64,000 nucleotides of DNA from Ignelater luminosus (lineage: Eukaryota; Arthropoda; Insecta; Coleoptera; Elateridae): contig VTPC01090904.1 of assembly GCA_011009095.1 (NCBI GenBank), positions 91,379 to 155,378 on the forward strand, written 5' to 3'. Every line of letters starts with the position of its first letter. The first letter of the stretch is position 1. Below are positions 1 to 10,720 of the stretch, in pieces. The position numbers and the translations under genes are program-made. A model generated the notes under the pieces. That model worked only from the letters and a program-made list of their open reading frames with translations, was not told the DNA's origin and ran no database searches.

Positions 1-789
1 GTCCAATTTCTGAATTCTATTCATGTGGACTAAGAGAAGAATAAATTCCACAGTCTACAGAAATGTGTTTTTAATTGGTTAAGATGAGAGGCTTAGTGAG
101 GAGAGATTTCAAAACTCAAAAAAACCCAAGTGATCTTCATATCAAAAAAGAAATTTTTTTTTGAGATTTACTTTCGTTGGAGCTCAGGGGCAGCCAATTC
201 CATATCCCATCAGGATCTTCAACAAAGCTGCAATTCAAAACGTTAGATCTACGAGCGCGTTACTTGTTAAGGAGCGCAAAAGTAAGGATTGGTATTTTGC
301 ATAGATCTATTTCGTAGTTCGAAAGGGACTCACATGTCTAATTTGAAGTAGAGATAAAGGAAAATCCCCTATGTCCCTGTTTCGGAGTTCGAAACTTCAA
401 TAAAAACATAATATTGGTTCAGTTGGTCTTGTTTTCTTCTGTGTCTAGTCAAAGGCATTCTGGGAAGGTAGGTCATAGATCACTAGTTACTTTTCCATCC
501 GATATGATGGCATCTCTTATTTTAAAGTTGCAATTCTTAATATGTATAAGAATTTTTTGCGTTGTAGAGGGATTTCTCATTCCAACGTATTTTACAGCGT
601 AATTGAAGGTATGTAACAATTATTAATTTTGCATTTTGCCTATTCTGATGCTTTTCATTTTAAATTTTAATACTTCGTTTAGATATTGCAACATCGCAGT
701 CTACACTTTAGAGTTACATAACCTAAGATTCTAAAGCCAGTATCACATTGTTGTGGACAGCCTTACACTATCAATAACGACCTTCCGGA
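1..789. other. No recognisable gene; AT-rich flank
   Basis: I see nothing I can name here. The longest open frame (414-602, plus, 62 residues) has no recognisable motif and ends in low-complexity AT-rich sequence. Short echoes such as two 'gttcgaa' or 'agttcgaaa' words near 315-325 and 385-392 are too short to define a repeat. The stretch ends exactly where the LTR of the neighbouring gypsy element begins. Confidence 0.5.
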
Positions 790-901
790 TGTTATAACGT
801 GGGCTTAGGGTAATTGAAAATGATAGACTCAAAGCGGCGAACCAATTATCATTGAAAATCTTACGTAGTGTAAACATAATATGTCAGTTACCTTTACAAC
901 A
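790..901 (-). repeat. 3' LTR of the gypsy-type element (112 bp)
   Basis: It begins TGTTATAACG and ends TTTACAACA on the plus strand, so it has the TG...CA ends of an LTR. It matches the copy at 2938-3039 through the shared blocks TATAACGTGGGCTTAG, AATTGAAAATGATAGACT and TTTACAACA, with substitutions and about 10 bp of indels. Because the element lies on the minus strand this is its 3' LTR. The divergence between the two LTRs indicates an old insertion. Confidence 0.85.
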
Positions 902-918
902 TTACCACCCCTCTCCTC
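902..918 (-). other. Polypurine tract next to the 3' LTR
   Basis: Read on the minus strand, this is a 17-base purine-rich run (GAGGAGAGGGGTGGTAA) directly against the LTR. That is the expected position of the plus-strand primer of an LTR retrotransposon. It supports the LTR boundary chosen at 901/902. Confidence 0.75.
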
Positions 919-933
919 AAAGAAAAAAAAAGT

Positions 934-2880
934 TTATTCATACTGACTGCACGCAAAGCGCATTGGTGGTTTGCGCATCCGAACTGGTCTACCCGGCGGT
1001 GTAGATGAAAGATACGCAGTGGTATTAGACTCAGGGGTGACTGGACTGTGGTAACTCGACGGAGTGCTCTACTGACTGACGGATCTTGAGGATGTATCCT
1101 GTGGATTGAGGTGACGATGTGTTGGGAAACGATACCCAATCTTCAGGTTTTATTTCTTTGAATATTTCTTGATGAACTGAGCCTTGTAGGCGACTCGCCT
1201 TCACTTGCGAAATATGCACCTTTTTTGTGACGCCGTTAGTGTTTCACGATGTATATTACATTCCCCATTTTTTTTATGACTCTTGAAGAGAACCACTTGA
1301 CCGGACCTCTGATGTAGTGCAAATTGACAAAAATTTTATTATTTAAAAACAATGACCGCTGTTCAAACCTTACACCCTTATTTAACTTTTCAGAATTTGA
1401 CTTATCGGACTTCAAAATGAATTGTGACTTTGACTTTGGATTTACTAAAGACAAAGGAGTTTTAGCTTCATATCTTAGCATTAATGACATACGGAATCTC
1501 TCAGACAAATATGACTTGGACAAAAAAAGAATTAAACTGGGGACCATTTCTTGTGACGATCCTGCTAGGAACTGAAAACCTAGCGAAACAATCGTTTATT
1601 CTTGATGTGACAGCACCGCCATTTGTAGTAAACATTCTGAAACACTCAACCCATTTTGTGTTATCATCACTAAGTACTAGCACCACAGGTATCCAACAAA
1701 TCTGAATGAACTATTTTCTACGACTGAGAAGCGCTAGACCAACTGAACTTTAGCACAGTTTTGAGTTAACTGACACTACCTAAGGTTTTCAACAGTAGTT
1801 GGTTGGGTGCTTTGAGTCTACCATTAAATTTATAAAGGCGCACGCCGCCTATCACACTAAATGGTATAATAGTAAAAACCGATCCAGAATCTAATAGAAA
1901 AGAAACTGAACGACCATTGATATTTAACTCCAGATGTACATACTGGTAACAAATCCTCATCGAGTGTCGGGTGGTTGCAGACATACCCTACGAAAACGAC
2001 TGTGACTTGCTTGGGCCGCAGAAACGAGCGATGTGTCCTTTGAATCCGCAACGATCGCATTACAAGACCCTACTGTATGCCTCAGATAACATTGAGCACA
2101 GCGCTTAGAGGATTTGAAATTGTACCAATTACTTGAATTATTCCGGTGACGTGATCGGGACCTTGAAGCTGACCTTTCCCGGACTCCAGACGATAAGTTC
2201 GAGTGACTACCGTATCTCTATTGACTGACCTTGCTCTATAACCAGACGAATTTTTGGAGACAGCATTCACATTAGACTCACGACTTGACTTGTTAGAAAT
2301 AATAGCCATAGCTGACTTGTTAGCATTTTTCATGGCCAATACTAGCTCACACTCTTTGTCAAAGGTCAACTAATTATCTTCTACTAGGAGTTTATTTATC
2401 ATCATTTTTCCTGCAGTCCAAGTATGAGTTGATCCCTTAAAGCTTGATCCAAATCATCATCAAACTCCCAACGGATTGACAGCCTTTTTAGATCAGTTAT
2501 GAAGTCTATAGGAGGCTCGCCTTCATTTTGCTTACGGCTATGAAACTTGAAGGTCTCGCTTATAACTTTAGATGTCGCAGAATAATGCCCTTTAATACTG
2601 TCGAGCAATCTGCAAAGGTGGACTGCTTGATAGTGTTTGGAGATAGTTTGTTTTTCAGAACTTTATGGGATTCCGGACCCATCAGAATTGTAAGGAAATT
2701 AACCTTCTTGAATCAGGAACATCATTTGTAACAAAACAGGCATCTAAATGATCCAAATGGTTCTCGATCTTCACTTGTACATCAAAAGGACTGCTGTTCA
2801 TGTTAAAACATCCTTCTTGACGTACTTGTGCAACATGTTTTTGTCACTCAAATCTCTCACCACTCTCGACTCCGGTACTC
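934..2880 (-). pseudogene. gag-protease-integrase remnant of the gypsy-type element
   Basis: In minus-strand order: a gag region (about 2880-2080) with the phrase FKFHSRKQNEGEP followed by 'ALRDQLILGL', typical of the capsid half of Ty3/gypsy gag. Then a CCHC knuckle (about 1998-2058) read as CDRCGFKGHIARFC. Then an aspartic protease (1984-1766) with FLLDSGSVFTIIP, in which the catalytic DSG is intact. Then an integrase core (1686-1501) with 'TKWVE' and 'SRIVTRNGPQF'. In relatives the latter reads VTDNGPQF, so the catalytic Asp appears replaced by Arg. The integrase C-terminal part (1547-1236) includes 'GPVKWFSSRVIKKMG', and a basic tail ends at a TAA at 934-936 after 'RKPPMRFACSQYE'. Several frameshifts separate these pieces, and RT and RNase H are absent. 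It cannot encode a working polyprotein. Confidence 0.85.
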
Positions 2881-2916
2881 ATGACTGACTTGAAAACTTT
2901 GACGATAAAGAAAAAA

Positions 2917-2934
2917 ATAATTATCTCGTCGCCA
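2917..2934 (-). other. Primer-binding site of the gypsy-type element
   Basis: On the minus strand, three bases after the LTR end, the sequence TGGCGACGAGATAA begins with the TGG that pairs with the CCA end of a tRNA primer. The position is right for the minus-strand primer-binding site. I do not assign the tRNA isotype. Confidence 0.6.
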
Positions 2935-2937
2935 TAA

Positions 2938-3039
2938 TGTTATAACGTGGGCTTAGCGTTAAATTGAAAATGATAGACTTAAAGTAACGAACCAAATGCC
3001 GCAGTGTAAACGTAAAATACGTCCGCTAACTTTACAACA
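2938..3039 (-). repeat. 5' LTR of the gypsy-type element (102 bp)
   Basis: Same TGTTATAACG...TTTACAACA structure as the copy at 790-901. It shares the central AATTGAAAATGATAGACT block and differs by scattered substitutions and a short deletion in the middle. It is followed on the minus strand by a primer-binding site, which makes it the 5' LTR. Confidence 0.85.
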
Positions 3040-3294
3040 CTGGGGATAGTAAAAATAAAAGTCGACTAGTAGTCTATGACCTATCTTCCTAGAATGACTA
3101 TACGTATGTGAATCTGTGAGCTTGTTAGTATTGACTTGACTTGTATAACGTTCACATCCTACTTTTATCTTCCGTGGTTTTTAGATTTTGCTTTTATAAT
3201 AGAACTGCGGCTTGGTTACCTTCTTTTTTTCTTTTAACCTCCTTGAAATACAGATGGGTATATCTGCCTGATACGACCATCAATCGAGGTACTT

Positions 3295-3715
3295 TTCTTT
3301 AAGAGGGCTAAATATAAATACGCATCGGGCTACACCACTCAACAGGCCACTTCCGGTGGCTTTGTCCTCCATTAACCTTCTTAAGAAGGGCCATCTCTGT
3401 CAGCTCAAGGTCAGGTTTTATCCTCCATTAATCGTCTTTAAATATGAACATCGGTCTAATGGGCCACCTACGGTGGTACAAGATCAAGCTACGCTCTACA
3501 CTAAACTTGTTCAGAGACGGTTGAGCTGCACTACTCAACAAGCTGCCTCTGCTAGCCCAAGGTTAAGTTTTGCCCTGCATTTTGTTTTAAATATGAATAG
3601 TCTTTTTCTAACTAACGAAATTATGCTTTGCCCTATGTGAACCTTCTTCAAAGAGCTCCTGACTGCGCATAATCGTGCTTTGCTCTGTGTTTATCTTTTT
3701 TGCAGAACTGAAAAC
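3295..3715 (-). repeat. Degenerate satellite block 1 (inverted relative to blocks 2 and 3)
   Basis: The complement of this stretch carries the words that define the satellite further right: 'AAGAAGGTTAATGGAGG' (around 3372-3390 and 3425-3440), 'TTGATCTTGTACCACCGTAGGTGGCCCATT' in two shorter parts (around 3460-3487), and 'GAAGAAGGTTCA' (around 3640-3652). The 94-residue open frame 3356-3640 is a by-product of this repeat, not a gene. The same sentence recurs at 47049-47095 in the opposite orientation, which is why I treat these as one family. Confidence 0.7.
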
Positions 3716-3719
3716 TAAT

Positions 3720-6420
3720 AGAGATGCTTGTTTCAAATGGAATGGGAGGACGCAAAATTTCTTTTGATGTTAGATTTTCCTTTGTGGTTATGCTTGTTGT
3801 TGATGTTGGCGATCTTTTAACTTCCCTTATCTTAGAATCGGTGAAGGCTGATAAGTAAATTGATCTGGAATTATAGATTTACTATTGTCTTATCGACTTA
3901 ATGATATGCGTTTCGAGATTCGTTGTTTTCATAATTTGAATGTAATTTAAACACTAAACGCTTGGCCAAGTGCAAGTTGGCAGGTTTACTATTTAGTAAG
4001 CCATTACGGATTTTCTGTATTCCACCTGTCATATATGAAAAAGATTTCCTTTTTCACTGTAGTACTTAAAACAACAAAAGGAATAAAGTCTCCAAGTGTG
4101 AATACAAAAGAATATCCATACACAAAAACAGGCTGTAAGTTTGTAAACAAACAGGAAAGCTTCAGTGTTGAAGTTATTCACTGATGTGATTCTAAGGAAA
4201 TTTCTGCGGATTTACTTTTGTTTGCATGTATCTACTGTTTCTAATTCTAGTTGTTAAGAGATTTTGCCATTCAAGAGTATCAAAATCAATGAGTGATGGC
4301 AATCTTAGAGACTTTACTTAGATAACTAACTTGATACTTTTTTTACACTATAAAACTGACAATCTTTGAAAACATGTTTATCCAATATCAATATGTTTAC
4401 AAACCTCAAGTCATGTACAGATAAAACAAATTGCGAGGATTTAGGTATTTTATAGGAAAAGCTCAAGTTTTTACAAATTTACTATTATTTAATATTCTAG
4501 AACATTTCTTGCGCACTATAAATCTTCTCTAAAATAATTTTCACTACAACGCCATGCACTTAAAACCGTTGAATAGCATGAATAATTATTTTGAGGGGTT
4601 CATTTATATCAGGAATATAAGATGGTTGCTATTACGTAGTCGACCAAAAGCTGTGTTTTTAAATTAAAATTAAACCAGACAATTTGACAGTCAATTAAAA
4701 ATAAACTTCAGTTTTAACTTCACTCCTGCTTATTATCCTGAGAAATATTCTATTTCCTCTGAAGATAATCACAGGTTTGAATAATTCTTGACGGATCTAT
4801 AGAAACATTAAAATAGAAAAATTATATAATTGACTAACTCTTCATAGGTGCGTAATCGTTAAAGGAAATTCAAAAAAGACGTTTCGAAATTTTTACAGTG
4901 TATTATTAGGCATATAAATCCACACCTGCTTTTGCTAATAACAAGGTAGAATAGAGATATCTCTATTCCCCGTATCCCAAAGCACCGACCCTATCATTAA
5001 TAAAATTGTGTTTTTTTAATAACTATATTAAAGGTGCTCTCGGTTATATTTGAAGCGCCAAAAAAGGAACACGGCTCTTTGCTTACGGCCAGTTTTTATT
5101 AGACCTTGTTAGTACAGCTGCAGTTAATGACACAAAATGGAAGATAAAACAAAAAATTGTTATTCTTGTAATTATATAATAATGCGAGGTAATCATTCTC
5201 ACTGGTTGAAAAATAACTAGCTCGAGAAAGAGATTCACCAAAAAATCTAAAAAAAAGTGAAGCCTTTTAAAATTAAATTTATCGTAAACATTTCTGTTTA
5301 CCTATAGCGATTTGAATTTTATTTTAAAGATTCCATGCAATTTATTTAATTGCAGGTTTCATCGAGAACCTGAAGATGTCCATCGTTCCCTAGAGGTTTC
5401 ATTTTAGTTTGCGCAAATGTATAAACTAGACATTTCTAACAAGGTTTAACGTTCATTAAAACTCATTACGTATAAAACGTAACTTCAAGGAAAGTTGATG
5501 CAATTTACATTCATAATTAAACAAATACGAGATATTCCTATCTCGAGGGCATAAAGATAAGGTGTGCAACCTAAAGCATAAGTTTAGATCTGTTTATGCA
5601 ATTAAATGCAATGTTAGTTTTGTAGATAATAAACACGGTGTAAGGTAAGGCACGAAGGCGTTGTAGTTTTTGATAAGATTTAATTATGGAAGTAAACAAG
5701 AAACAAAAGCTTATACCTGTTTATGTTGAAAAAGTGGAAGCTCGAATTACTGCAATCTTACGTTATATATCCGCATGTATGATAAATTTTATCTTTGAAT
5801 ATGTAATTTTTTATTTTTTAAATAAATTGAAAATAGTAAAATTCTGGTAGAAGGAAGTAGATGAAAAAGAACGGGCACGTACGACAGGGCTTTTGCTCGG
5901 AAAAATTTTACTACCAACTAAATTTACGCCTTTCTAAGCTTAGTGGAAATATGCAACATTTTACCTTGAAAAAAGAGTGTTATTCGCATATATAAAAATA
6001 AGGGATTTGCAACTGAATATTATGTAAATTATATTGTGTGCATATAAAGAAAGACAAAAAGAAAAATCGCACGAATAACAAGTGTTTTATGTTTTTTCAT
6101 AAAGAAATACCCACATTATATGCTTTTAAAAGTGAATTTGCGTAAATAATTAGTGCAAGGAGACTCGTTACATTAATTAGTAAATAATTAGTAGTTGCGA
6201 ACTTAAACCATCATTATAACATATAACTAGTAACAATTATTGTAATAGTATAAAATTACAGTAAGTGGAAATATTTATAAAAAATGAAACATAGAAATTG
6301 CATAAGACAACAGTTTGACTTGAGAATCTTACCACGCTTTAGCTCTATAAAAATTAATTTTAGTTTGCAAAAAAAAATAACAAAAATAGTTTTGTCATAT
6401 TAGTCCAGTCAATGAATGCC
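3720..6420. other. No gene seen; very AT-rich intergenic DNA
   Basis: Nearly 2.7 kb with no open frame worth reporting on either strand and no coding motif in fragmentary translation. It is dominated by A/T runs and short words typical of non-coding arthropod DNA. I see no tandem array or strong inverted repeat. 'Nothing recognised' is not proof of no regulatory content. Confidence 0.5.
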
Positions 6421-6464
6421 CAAAAGCGGATTATAGAGAACATGGAATGGGTGAGAATTTTTTT

Positions 6465-6765
6465 CTTGAGGAATGTGTTGGGGGTAGTTAGGAGGCAAAG
6501 ATACTAAAAGCCCTGCTCTTAGCCCTGCCGCTTCAGGGATGGAGGGGGGTGGAAAGGTTCCTATTTTCGGTTTATTGCTTATAACTCGGAAACGGTGCGT
6601 CGTACGGTAAGAAGTATTCCCAACAAAATAAAAGATAATTAAATTTCCTACAAAACTGTCTATATTTATTTTCTTTCTATGTGTGATAGTTTTCGAGATA
6701 TTCGCCAGCGAAGATCGATAATTTTCGAAAAACTTTTTGTTGCCTCACATTTTTCGTCAAACTTG
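6465..6765. repeat. Possible dispersed non-coding repeat
   Basis: The composition changes abruptly. A G-rich part (6478-6565, including GGGATGGAGGGGGGTGG) is followed by 'gcttataactcggaaacggtgcgtcg' (split by eye) and then 'gttttcgagatattcgccagcg' near 6690-6712. Sentences of the type 'ataactcggaaac...ttcgagatattcg' are familiar as dispersed non-coding repeats in arthropod genomes. I cannot name the family, and only one copy is in this window. Confidence 0.3.
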
Positions 6766-6944
6766 TCCTTCTAACTCCTCAGCCTTATGTTTTACAGAAA
6801 GGTCGTCAGACAGGAAGTTGTAGAGCAGTCAGTCCCTTAGAAATATGTAGTAGTTACTAATTTATCTTTTCAGGTTAGAGGTTGTGTCTACCATCAAGCT
6901 ATTGAAACTTGAAGGGCAGTCATGTATATAAGTCATCATTTTTA

Positions 6945-7160
6945 GCGAACAAGCTACTAACATTCCAATTTCCTTTCAAAACTTCAATTCTGGCCGATTC
7001 TTTTATAATTTATCTCTTAATCAAGGTAATTAGCATCTGACTTGGTTTCACTGTCATCTTCATACACAGAAAATGTGAGATTTGTAAAATCTGTACAAGC
7101 TTTGTAACTCGCAAATGTTTATTGAATTTATCAGACATATATGTCTGGGATGAAATTTTT
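6945..7160. repeat. Dispersed repeat, copy 1 (partner at 10508-10720)
   Basis: Shares its order of words with 10508-10720: 'acaagct', 'aattcca/aattcc', 'tctta.tcaaggtaatta', 'tgactt', 'cacacagaaaatg', 'tttgtaactcgcaaatg' and 'attgaatttatcaga', with frequent substitutions. The minus-strand translation gives loosely alignable peptides (FNKHLRVTKLVQIL here, FNEHLGVTELVKIL there). This suggests both derive from a coding sequence that I do not recognise. Confidence 0.5.
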
Positions 7161-7169
7161 CTGCAGACC

Positions 7170-8000
7170 AATGAAGCATTTTAAGTCGAATTGAATACTA
7201 TTAACGCGAGTTGCTTCCAGTTTTTTAGAAAAACGATAGCTTAACTCTTAGCTAGAGCAATGAATTCGGTCTGATCCAAGTTGCATGTGTACCCCTAAGA
7301 CGTTACAATCTTCCCGCTGAGTTGGCCATACCTAAAAATATCAGTCATTGTCAAAAATCCTTTTTCTAGGGAAAATGAAGTACAACTAATTCTCTCTGTG
7401 CTTTCAACAAAATATTTAAGTGACAGTATCAGTGCCTCAACCAAATTTTTTCGGAAAATTGTGCTAGAAAAGCCGAAAAGTGTAACTGTCAAAATCAGTG
7501 ATAGTGCTCCAAAGAAAACCTTTTTCCTTGGAAGATCAAAGCCTAATAAATCCCGTACACGAGTACATCAAGACAGTCCTCGGTAATTGTTCTCCAGGTG
7601 ATTTAGGGAAATTGGGTTGTGGTACTGTCGGTTGATACGCTGTCGGAGAATAGCACGAACTTAGCCGCGATATTATAGTGTCATGGCTATCGTTTTGCTA
7701 GTGGACTGTCAAGATCGTCGATTTTTAAAGTTTTTTAAAAATCCTCTAAGTATTTGGCGTCGAAGAGGTCTTCCGCCGGTGTCTTTTGATTCTCTGAATG
7801 GATATACATGCATTAGTAAGAGTAAATTCTTTCTGTACAAGTTTAATCTTAGGGGTAGCTGCATCGAATTGTTATTACACACTGTCACGCACCCCGTTTG
7901 CAGTACGCGTGTCCGTAGATATTTTGTGCCCCGTTCACCGTGCCGCGCTGCGCCGAGTAAACTGAACTATTCTCAGGGTTATTACAAACAATTTTATCTG
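7170..8000. other. No identified gene; open frame 7683-8063 unrecognised
   Basis: The plus-strand frame at 7683-8063 (126 codons) is the longest open frame in this part but matches nothing I know. It runs past the start of the neighbouring ORF1 in another frame. The GC-richer segment 7900-7965 may be the 5' leader of the Jockey-type element that starts coding at 8008. A second frame, 7398-7586, is also unrecognised. Confidence 0.35.
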
Positions 8001-8007
8001 CTAAACG

Positions 8008-9150
8008 ATGTTGAAGCAAATCGAAAATCTCTCGGACGAAGAACTTGGCTTGCTCACCATTGAAGTCAATAAATACGCAACACAAAAGTTGGGCCACTTC
8101 CTGCCCACATGTGTCAGCTCATAGACAACAATTACAACTACAACAATCAGTGACCCGATAATAGAGGAAAGCCAGAGTTCCTCAAATGATGGTAGTGCTG
8201 ACACATCACGAAAGAGGACTCGACAAGAGTTTATTAAAAACAGCGATGTTGCCACAGAAAACAGTTACCGAAATCCTCACTCTGACAGAAAAAAAATGAA
8301 AATCCCCCCCATTATAGAAAAAGAGAAAGAACGCTGAACGACATTATCCAGTGAACTCAAACGTCTCAAATACAATTTCACGAAAGCAAGAAATATCGAC
8401 CATGGGATAAGCATCAATCCGGAAACAATCGATGACTATCTCAAAACCATCCACCTTCTTGACAAGAACAACATAGCCTTATACATCTACCAATTCTCTG
8501 GAGAAAAAACGATTAGAGTGGTAAATTGAGGTATTCCCTCCGAAATAAACACTGTGGACGTCAAGGACGACCTAGAAAAAAGGCTTTTAGGTAAACTCAG
8601 TAGTCTGAATTGTAGTAGGCAAAGAGCGTTGCTCCACACGCCTGGTGCTGGTGAGCATTAAGAAGACTCCATTTTTTGCATCCGTTCTCTCACTCAACAT
8701 AAAAACTAAAACACCAAGAAAGAAGCCGTCCTCGATCGCACAATGACATAGATGTCGGGGTTTCCACCACTCCCAGATTGTCACTCTCCCCCTCGAGGCG
8801 TCAAGTGTGCCGGTGACCATCACTTCGCAACTTGTACAAAAGCCAAGGACCAGCCGGCAACCTGCGTCAGCTGTAGTTGAAACCATCCAGCCAGTTACAA
8901 AGGATGTCCTAAATTTCCTAAGAAACATCTCCACAGACAAAATCTGAACAATAAATGGACAGTCGACGCTTAAACACAATGATAAGTATACCATTCAGCC
9001 CACCTCATTTTACAAAATCGCAACCACCAAGCATTTGACGACATTAAAGAAACTACCGTCTATTGCTCTGGATGCTCTATAGCATAAAGATGCGTTTCTC
9101 GAATTATTACCAGACATCCTCACCCTCTTGGAGAGATAAAAACCAAACAA
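8008..9150 (+). pseudogene. Jockey-type LINE ORF1 (gag-like), copy A
   Basis: ORF1 of a non-LTR retrotransposon encodes an RNA-binding, gag-like protein that packages the element RNA. The start ATG at 8008 opens 'MLKQIENLSDEELG...EVNKYA', which parallels the start of the copy at 36.4-38.1 kb ('VQVEDLSDVELKN...VNKYA'). The middle (8430-8590) reads 'IDDYLKTIHLLDKNNIALY', then 'KTIRVV', a stop, and 'GIPSEINTVDVKDDLE', the usual lead-in to the zinc-knuckle region. The knuckles lie at about 8795-8915: CAGDHHFATC, then 'CVSC', a stop, and 'NHPASYKGCPKFPKK'. The end (about 9045-9140) gives 'LPSIALDAL' and 'LLPDILTLLER' before a stop. At least four in-frame stops and several frameshifts kill the frame. 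No ORF2 follows. Confidence 0.75.
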
Positions 9151-9555
9151 CACTACTCCGACTCCTATAAATAATCTAGGGAACTACGAAATAGAAGAAA
9201 CCGACAATTAAAAACATTTTGTTGCGGCCATAATATGCAATATGTACTGAATGATATTGTGCAAAGGGGCCATATTTCAGACCATCACTAAAACATCTAA
9301 GTTTCATCATTGGTTTTCTTTTGTGTAGTGGGCGACATTTTCCTTCGGGTTGGGAGGATCTAGAGAAAACGACATTTTTCAGAAATTGTACCATATAGCT
9401 TGTAATTTCTCTTCTAGCAGTCTTGACTGTTTTTTCTTTTCCGCGAATAGGTGACTCTTTGTAAATTTCTGTTTGTTGACCTTGGTGGACTCAAAATAAT
9501 GACACTTAGGATCTTGACGTTGTGGCTTACTCGCGACACTGGATTATTTATTTGC
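9150..9555. other. No gene seen between the LINE gag and the pogo remnant
   Basis: After the ORF1 stop, perhaps a few dozen bases derive from the beginning of ORF2, but no endonuclease motif can be read. The remainder (9210-9555) has only a 72-residue unrecognised minus-strand frame (9176-9394). Confidence 0.4.
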
Positions 9556-9559
9556 ACAG

Positions 9560-10265
9560 TCAGATCCAAGTGTAGGATCTTCTAGTTCTGAAACGGTTTT
9601 TACTGTTGTTTGGAGCCTCTTTAGACTTTACATATCTTTTTTTGATTAAGTGTATCAGAGGAAGGTCATCCCCAGATTCAGAATTTTGGTTTTTGGGGAA
9701 ACTGTAAGTAAGCTCTGATCGGACAAATGCATTTTCTGGAATCGCATTAGGTTCAAAAGGGAAACTTTCCGTTGATTTAAATCCATTCTGGGTATTTGAT
9801 TGTGCCCTGCACTGATTCCATACTTTTGTAAACACAAACCCAAAGCCCTGTAGGTTTAAATTTGGAAAAGTGTTGTAGCCACTTGATAAATAATTCTCGC
9901 GCCCTGCTGCCTTTAACAATCATCTCACATATTGCTCCAAAAGGTAGATTGTCACAATAAGTATTTTTCTTCCTTGATTCCTTGAAAATGATCATAAGCG
10001 AAATTGCATGTCCCAGCGCACATGCATGCAACTATTATAACGTTTTTCGCTTGTTCATTTGTCAACAAATTAACTGGAAGTTGCCTTCTCCGTGCTAGTA
10101 CAGGCTGACCATGATAAAGTGTTAGCCTGCAACCTTTCTCATCGAGGTTGTAAATGAACTGTGGTTGATTTGGAATTCCTAAATCATCCATTAACTTGCT
10201 TTAGTGTTTTAAAATGGTCCTGAATACAACCGGATTGAGCTTCTGCGCTCTCTCAGGGTTTATGA
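9560..10265 (-). pseudogene. pogo-type (Tc1/mariner superfamily) transposase remnant, copy 1
   Basis: Fragments of a DDE transposase that cuts and rejoins element ends. In minus-strand order: 'NPERAQKLNPVV' (about 10260-10225), 'IYNLDEKGCRL' (about 10150-10125; this Asp is the first catalytic residue in the family), 'LTNEQAKNVIIVACM' (about 10060-10020), 'MIIFKESRKK' and 'ELFIKWLQHFSK' (to about 9865). The protein then jumps to the C-terminal region, 'VFTKVWNQC', 'NGFKST', 'PFEPNAIPENAF' (about 9840-9715). The usual middle part, with the DG.xSH and LPxHTxHxLQPLD motifs that carry the other two catalytic Asp, is missing. Two frameshifts are also visible. An inactive, internally deleted copy. 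Confidence 0.8.
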
Positions 10266-10507
10266 CTTGGCCTTATTATCAAAATACACCTTAGTAGTAA
10301 AGCAACAACAAAACATATAATTTACTGAAAATTTTTGAAGGTGCATGCATTACGCCAGATTCGTCTTTTTATCTCTTCTTTTCAAAATTAAAACATTCAT
10401 TGGTTCTTCACAAATTAAATTCACTTTTTTTACGTTTTGGCCTGCGTAAATGCACCCAAATACTTTAAGTGTCACTAATAAACTATGCAAAGGCGGTGGG
10501 CATCCCC

Positions 10508-10720
10508 TAGTCAACAAGCTGCAGAAATTCCAATCTGCTTTTATAACTTTAGTTCAGCTATAGATTCGTCAGATCCGACTATAATGTAATGTTTAGCCAA
10601 GGCAATTAATACTTGACTTTATTTTATTGTTACCTTCGTACACACAAAATATGCATCCAATAAGATCTTTACAAGCTCTGTAACTCCCAAATGCTCATTG
10701 AATCTATCAGAATGATCAAT
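10508..10720. repeat. Dispersed repeat, copy 2 (partner at 6945-7160)
   Basis: Homologous to 6945-7160 through 'tctgtaactcccaaatgctc' and 'attgaatctatcagaatgat' and the blocks before them. On the minus strand it gives a fairly long readable peptide beginning HSDRFNEHLGVTELVKIL and containing AKHYIIVGSDESIAELK. I do not recognise the protein. It lies upstream of the pogo remnant in the same orientation, but it is not the DNA-binding N-terminus of that family. Confidence 0.5.

Larger units (their letters stand above)
790..3039 (-). mobile_element. Internally deleted Ty3/gypsy-type LTR retrotransposon with very short LTRs
   Basis: A complete retroelement skeleton read on the minus strand: 5' LTR (2938-3039), primer-binding site, gag, zinc knuckle, aspartic protease, integrase, polypurine tract, 3' LTR (790-901). 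The element is only about 2.25 kb. Pol lacks the whole reverse transcriptase and RNase H block, because the protease reading (down to 1766) is followed almost at once by the integrase core (from about 1690). The protease-RT-integrase gene order and the CX2CX4HX4C knuckle fit Ty3/gypsy. The roughly 100-bp LTRs recall the mag lineage, whose type element has similarly short LTRs, but that clade call is inference. I found no clear target-site duplication outside the LTRs (cttccgga on the left, ctggggat on the right). The copy is non-autonomous and old. Confidence 0.85.

Noticed and set aside
790..3039. Endogenous retrovirus with an envelope gene
   Set aside because: The polyprotein ends with a basic tail and a stop just before the polypurine tract, leaving no room for an envelope frame.
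780..3050. Target-site duplication around the gypsy element
   Set aside because: The four to six bases outside the two LTRs do not match, so I do not claim one.
8587..8994. Minus-strand frame of 135 codons
   Set aside because: Antisense to the zinc-knuckle part of Jockey-type ORF1 copy A.
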